Below, in pieces: positions 61,478-64,000 of a DNA stretch of 64,000 nucleotides; position 1 is the stretch's first letter, and each line of letters starts with the position of its first letter. Where the stretch lies: positions 1 through 64,000 of the forward strand of contig CAKPMC010000004.1 of the NCBI GenBank assembly GCA_934167875.1. The letters run 5' to 3'. Made by a program: the position numbers and the translations under genes. The notes under the pieces are model-generated. The model searched no databases, was not told where the DNA came from, and worked only from the letters and a program-made list of their open reading frames with translations. The stretch comes from an uncultured Bacilli bacterium (GTDB lineage Bacteria > Bacillota_I > Bacilli_A > RF39 > UBA660).

Positions 61478-63592
61478 ATGAACAATTTAATTTTTACAAT
61501 GGCTAGTCGTGGTTGGGCATGGAATATTATCCGTTCACTATTTGGATGGTTAGATTCAGTTGCATACTTTTTATTTTCATCAGTAATGCAATTAATTTTT
61601 GATATTATATCTGTCACATCTGATCCAGCCTTTAATAATTTTTACAATGGTATACACTCAAGAATATATGCAATAATTGCCATATATATGTTATTTAAAA
61701 TAACAATTTCATTGTTAACCTATTTAGTTAATCCTGATTCAATGAATGACAAAGAACGTGGCGTTGGTAAAATGGCAACTAGAGTTATAGTAGCGCTAGT
61801 AATGCTAATTGCCTTTCCTAATGCATTTTCATTTATTAATAAAATTCAACCTCATATTATAGAAGCAATTCCACGTGTTATTCTCGGAACAGAAACTACA
61901 TCTTCTAGTGATAGCAGTGGTAGTGATTTAAGCAGTCAAATGGGGGATGTTGGAAAACAAATAGCTTTTGATACCTACAATGGTGTTTGGTTTAACGATA
62001 ATTGTGCAGACAGTAATAATACAGATGCAGGCAAGTGTTTTGCTTATACAGATGATAGTGGAAAAGCTACAGTAGCAGTTGCTGTTGACCATATCAATGA
62101 TGCAGCTGATGGTGATTCAGGTCAGTATAGATACAATTATTATCCATTAGTTGGATTTGTCACAGCTTTAATCATGACTATTATTTTACTTGGATATTGT
62201 GTTGATATATCCATTCGTGTATTCAAATTAATAATTTTACAAATTATAGCGCCAATTCCAATCATTAGCTATATAGATCCAAAATCATCAAAAGATGGTG
62301 CATTTTCTAAGTGGTTAAAGATGGTTGGAAGTGTTTATTTAGATGTATTTATAAAACTAGCAATTATTTACTTTATTTTATTAGTTATATCTGAGTTAAT
62401 AACAAGTGGTACGATTGCTAATTTGACATTAAGTTTGTTTGGCAAACAAGGTACTTTCCGTTCAGGAATGGTAATGGTAGCTCTAGTTATGGGATTGTTC
62501 TTTTTTGCAAAAGAAGCACCAAAATTTATTGCCGATGCACTTGGAGTTAAAATGAGTGAAAATAGTCACTTATTTGGTGGACTTAGTAAGATAGCAGCCG
62601 CAGCAACTTTAGGGGCAGGTGCTATTGGTTCAGGAATTGCATCAGGTAGATCAAGCTTTATGGCTGATGAAGCTAATGGAAAAAATCATAATGTTGGACG
62701 TATATTTAAAAATGTTGGTGCAGGCCTAGTTGGTGCAGCATCAGGACTTGGAACAGGTGCAAACGCAGCCTTGAATGCCAAAGATCATCATGCTAAAGCA
62801 GCTATGGATGCTATGATAAAGCGTAACGCTAAAGTAAGTGCAATAGGAGCAGAGGGTGGTACTACTCTTGGAGGAGCAGCATCACTTATGGAAACTATGT
62901 TTACAGGTCAGACACCAATCGAGAGAATGGAAGCTGATTGGAAAAAACAAGAAGAAGCAATTAAATACGATAAGCAAAAAAATGCTGAACGTAAAGCCAT
63001 CATGGATAGGGCATCATCTAAAGGCTTGGAAAGTTATAAAACATCAGGAAATATAAGTAATTTTCAAGGAGCAAGTGGAAAAATATATAATTTGGACAAT
63101 GCAAATGCCGCAAGTTATAATTCAGTTCTTGAAGCTGCAATGTCTGGTAATGGTATTTATCATACTTATTCTAATGGATATGGTGCCACATTTACACAGG
63201 AACAATATAATGCACTAAGTGATGATCAAAAAGCTAATTGGACAGAAAGTGGTTCATTCTTTGATTTCAATGGTCAGTCTATTGATATAAGAGATGCAAA
63301 AATGTTGCAACATGAAATTAACGATGCCAATATAGCTGATTATGCTGAACAAGCTTTAGCAGGTACAATAGATGATGCTGTTATTACTGGAGCAGACGAA
63401 AGATTTGCAGCTGCTAATAATGGTGTCGGTGTAGAAAGAACCTTCGGTGGTGCTGATGGTCTAAAAGCTACATTTGGAAGAGTTAATAATAACATTACTA
63501 GTCGTGAATTAGAAATTGCTAATCAGAAAAATGATCAAAATGTTAAGCGCCAACAAGCTAACAATAAAGTATTTAATAAGAATGGCAATTAG
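61478..63592 (+). CDS. VirB6/TrbL-like T4SS channel protein
   Basis: This 704-residue protein has about eight membrane segments in its first 370 residues, including RIYAIIAIYMLFKITISLLTYL and VFKLIILQIIAPIPIISYID with the conserved Pro-rich turn. A long Ala/Gly-rich soluble C-terminal region follows. VirB6-like proteins form the inner-membrane channel of type IV secretion systems. The tail is longer than in simple VirB6 and may be cytoplasmic or exported. ATG 61478 with GGTGAT is preferred over the ATGs at 61466 and 61472. Confidence 0.8.
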   Translation: MNNLIFTMASRGWAWNIIRSLFGWLDSVAYFLFSSVMQLIFDIISVTSDPAFNNFYNGIHSRIYAIIAIYMLFKITISLLTYLVNPDSMNDKERGVGKMATRVIVALVMLIAFPNAFSFINKIQPHIIEAIPRVILGTETTSSSDSSGSDLSSQMGDVGKQIAFDTYNGVWFNDNCADSNNTDAGKCFAYTDDSGKATVAVAVDHINDAADGDSGQYRYNYYPLVGFVTALIMTIILLGYCVDISIRVFKLIILQIIAPIPIISYIDPKSSKDGAFSKWLKMVGSVYLDVFIKLAIIYFILLVISELITSGTIANLTLSLFGKQGTFRSGMVMVALVMGLFFFAKEAPKFIADALGVKMSENSHLFGGLSKIAAAATLGAGAIGSGIASGRSSFMADEANGKNHNVGRIFKNVGAGLVGAASGLGTGANAALNAKDHHAKAAMDAMIKRNAKVSAIGAEGGTTLGGAASLMETMFTGQTPIERMEADWKKQEEAIKYDKQKNAERKAIMDRASSKGLESYKTSGNISNFQGASGKIYNLDNANAASYNSVLEAAMSGNGIYHTYSNGYGATFTQEQYNALSDDQKANWTESGSFFDFNGQSIDIRDAKMLQHEINDANIADYAEQALAGTIDDAVITGADERFAAANNGVGVERTFGGADGLKATFGRVNNNITSRELEIANQKNDQNVKRQQANNKVFNKNGN

Positions 63593-63612
63593 AAAGGAAT
63601 GTGTGATATAAA

Positions 63613-63936
63613 GTGAATGATAATTATTTGATTCCTGCTAATACGAAAAGAGGACAATTAATATTAGGATTGTTTACTCCAATTGACTTAATAATCTTTT
63701 TAGGTGGATTGGCAGTAACCTTCCTTCTAATATCGATTTTACCAATGGATATTACTTGGGTAGCAATACTTTCAGTAGCACCGGGTATAATTTGTTCATT
63801 ATTAGTTGCTCCAGTTGCCTACTACCATAACGTTAGGCAGCTAATTATTGAAATATATAAGTATTTTTCAGGAAGAAATCGTTTTGTATGGAAGGGTTGG
63901 TGTTTTCTAGATGAATCAGAAGATAAATCAAAGTAA
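63613..63936 (+). CDS. PrgI/VirB3-like T4SS protein
   Basis: This 107-residue protein has a GTG start, YLIPANTKRGQLILGLFTPI, two membrane segments (LIIFLGGLAVTFLLISILPM and WVAILSVAPGIICSLLVAPV) and a short aromatic tail. Size, topology and position directly before the VirB4-like gene match the PrgI/VirB3 family of Gram-positive T4SSs. It overlaps the next gene by 26 bases, so the two are translationally coupled. Confidence 0.8.
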   Translation: MNDNYLIPANTKRGQLILGLFTPIDLIIFLGGLAVTFLLISILPMDITWVAILSVAPGIICSLLVAPVAYYHNVRQLIIEIYKYFSGRNRFVWKGWCFLDESEDKSK

Positions 63937-64000
63937 ATGGACTGAAGATTGGATAAATATTCAATCAATTACCAATGGTATGATTGTTTTACCAAATCAA
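63911..64000 (+). CDS. Start of a VirB4-like T4SS ATPase (cut by window edge)
   Basis: An ATG at 63911 opens a frame that is uninterrupted to the window end (30 codons). It reads SKWTEDWINIQSITNGMIVL, resembling the N-terminal beta-strand region of VirB4/TraE-type ATPases, which carry a TEDW and an INGMI-like segment. The ATPase motifs lie beyond the window. Position after PrgI is the usual one for virB4. Confidence 0.65.
   Translation, partial: MNQKINQSKWTEDWINIQSITNGMIVLPNQ

Noticed and set aside
1..64000. Mycoplasma-type genetic code (TGA as Trp)
   Set aside because: Conserved genes such as gatA, gatB, glmS and galE are full length with TGG for Trp, and TGA is a normal stop, for example at 1049 and 61470.
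48955..64000. Ordinary integrative conjugative element
   Set aside because: No relaxase, VirD4, integrase, excisionase or attachment repeats were seen, and the VirB-like genes are joined to a Tad motor set. The region beyond 64000 could change this.

Overview
The window is a strongly AT-rich stretch of a bacterial chromosome from what looks like an uncultured, gut-type low-GC Gram-positive (Bacilli, possibly an RF39- or Erysipelotrichia-like lineage; lineage is inference). The cell has a wall and a single membrane: there are two LTA-synthase-like sulfatases, an LCP protein, PASTA repeats, a glucosaminidase, two sortases and a thioester adhesin. TGA is used as a stop and TGG encodes Trp, so the code is standard despite the Mollicutes-like composition. 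No rRNA, tRNA, CRISPR array or phage genes were seen.

Layout. 1-1742: three decayed GNAT acetyltransferases around an intact methyltransferase. 1764-4963: gatCAB. 5020-11221: envelope genes (GGDEF sensor with a degenerate signature, YihY, LtaS-like sulfatase, anchored proteins). 11244-13338: a small HTH regulator operon opposite a TasA-like surface protein. 13510-14349: a PD-(D/E)XK transposase-family nuclease whose decayed mosaic copy lies at 27278-27560. 14407-23442: wall-associated genes: LCP, a dockerin-bearing glucosaminidase next to a membrane-anchored beta-sandwich protein, a PASTA protein without a kinase, and a second LTA-synthase-like sulfatase. 23518-27173: a first glycan group. 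27567-29568: glmS under a glmS ribozyme. 29850-41439: a polysaccharide locus with a Wzt/Wzm exporter, glycosyltransferases, a PP-loop/GT2/GT2 fusion, pyruvyltransferase, galE and an acyltransferase. 41546-48897: thioester adhesin with a linked sortase, thioredoxin lipoprotein, membrane proteins and a class B-like sortase.

48955-64000 (continuing past the edge) is the most unusual region. Tad-type pilus genes (CpaB/SAF, CpaF/TadA ATPase, TadB, TadC, Flp-like pilin, TadE-like, TadZ-like) run directly into type IV secretion-like genes (two VirB2-like proteins, one fused to a large exported domain; VirB6/TrbL-like; PrgI/VirB3-like; start of a VirB4-like ATPase). No relaxase, coupling protein or integrase is visible. 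My inference is a composite surface machine of Tad and T4SS parts rather than an ordinary conjugative element. A GT-C enzyme sits inside the locus, and the VirB2-like pilin has its own strong promoter and terminator.

The region as a whole reads as a cell-surface island: glucosamine supply (glmS) feeds peptidoglycan and glycan synthesis, the glycan is exported and probably attached to the wall, and adhesins, sortases and the pilus/secretion apparatus are displayed on that surface.
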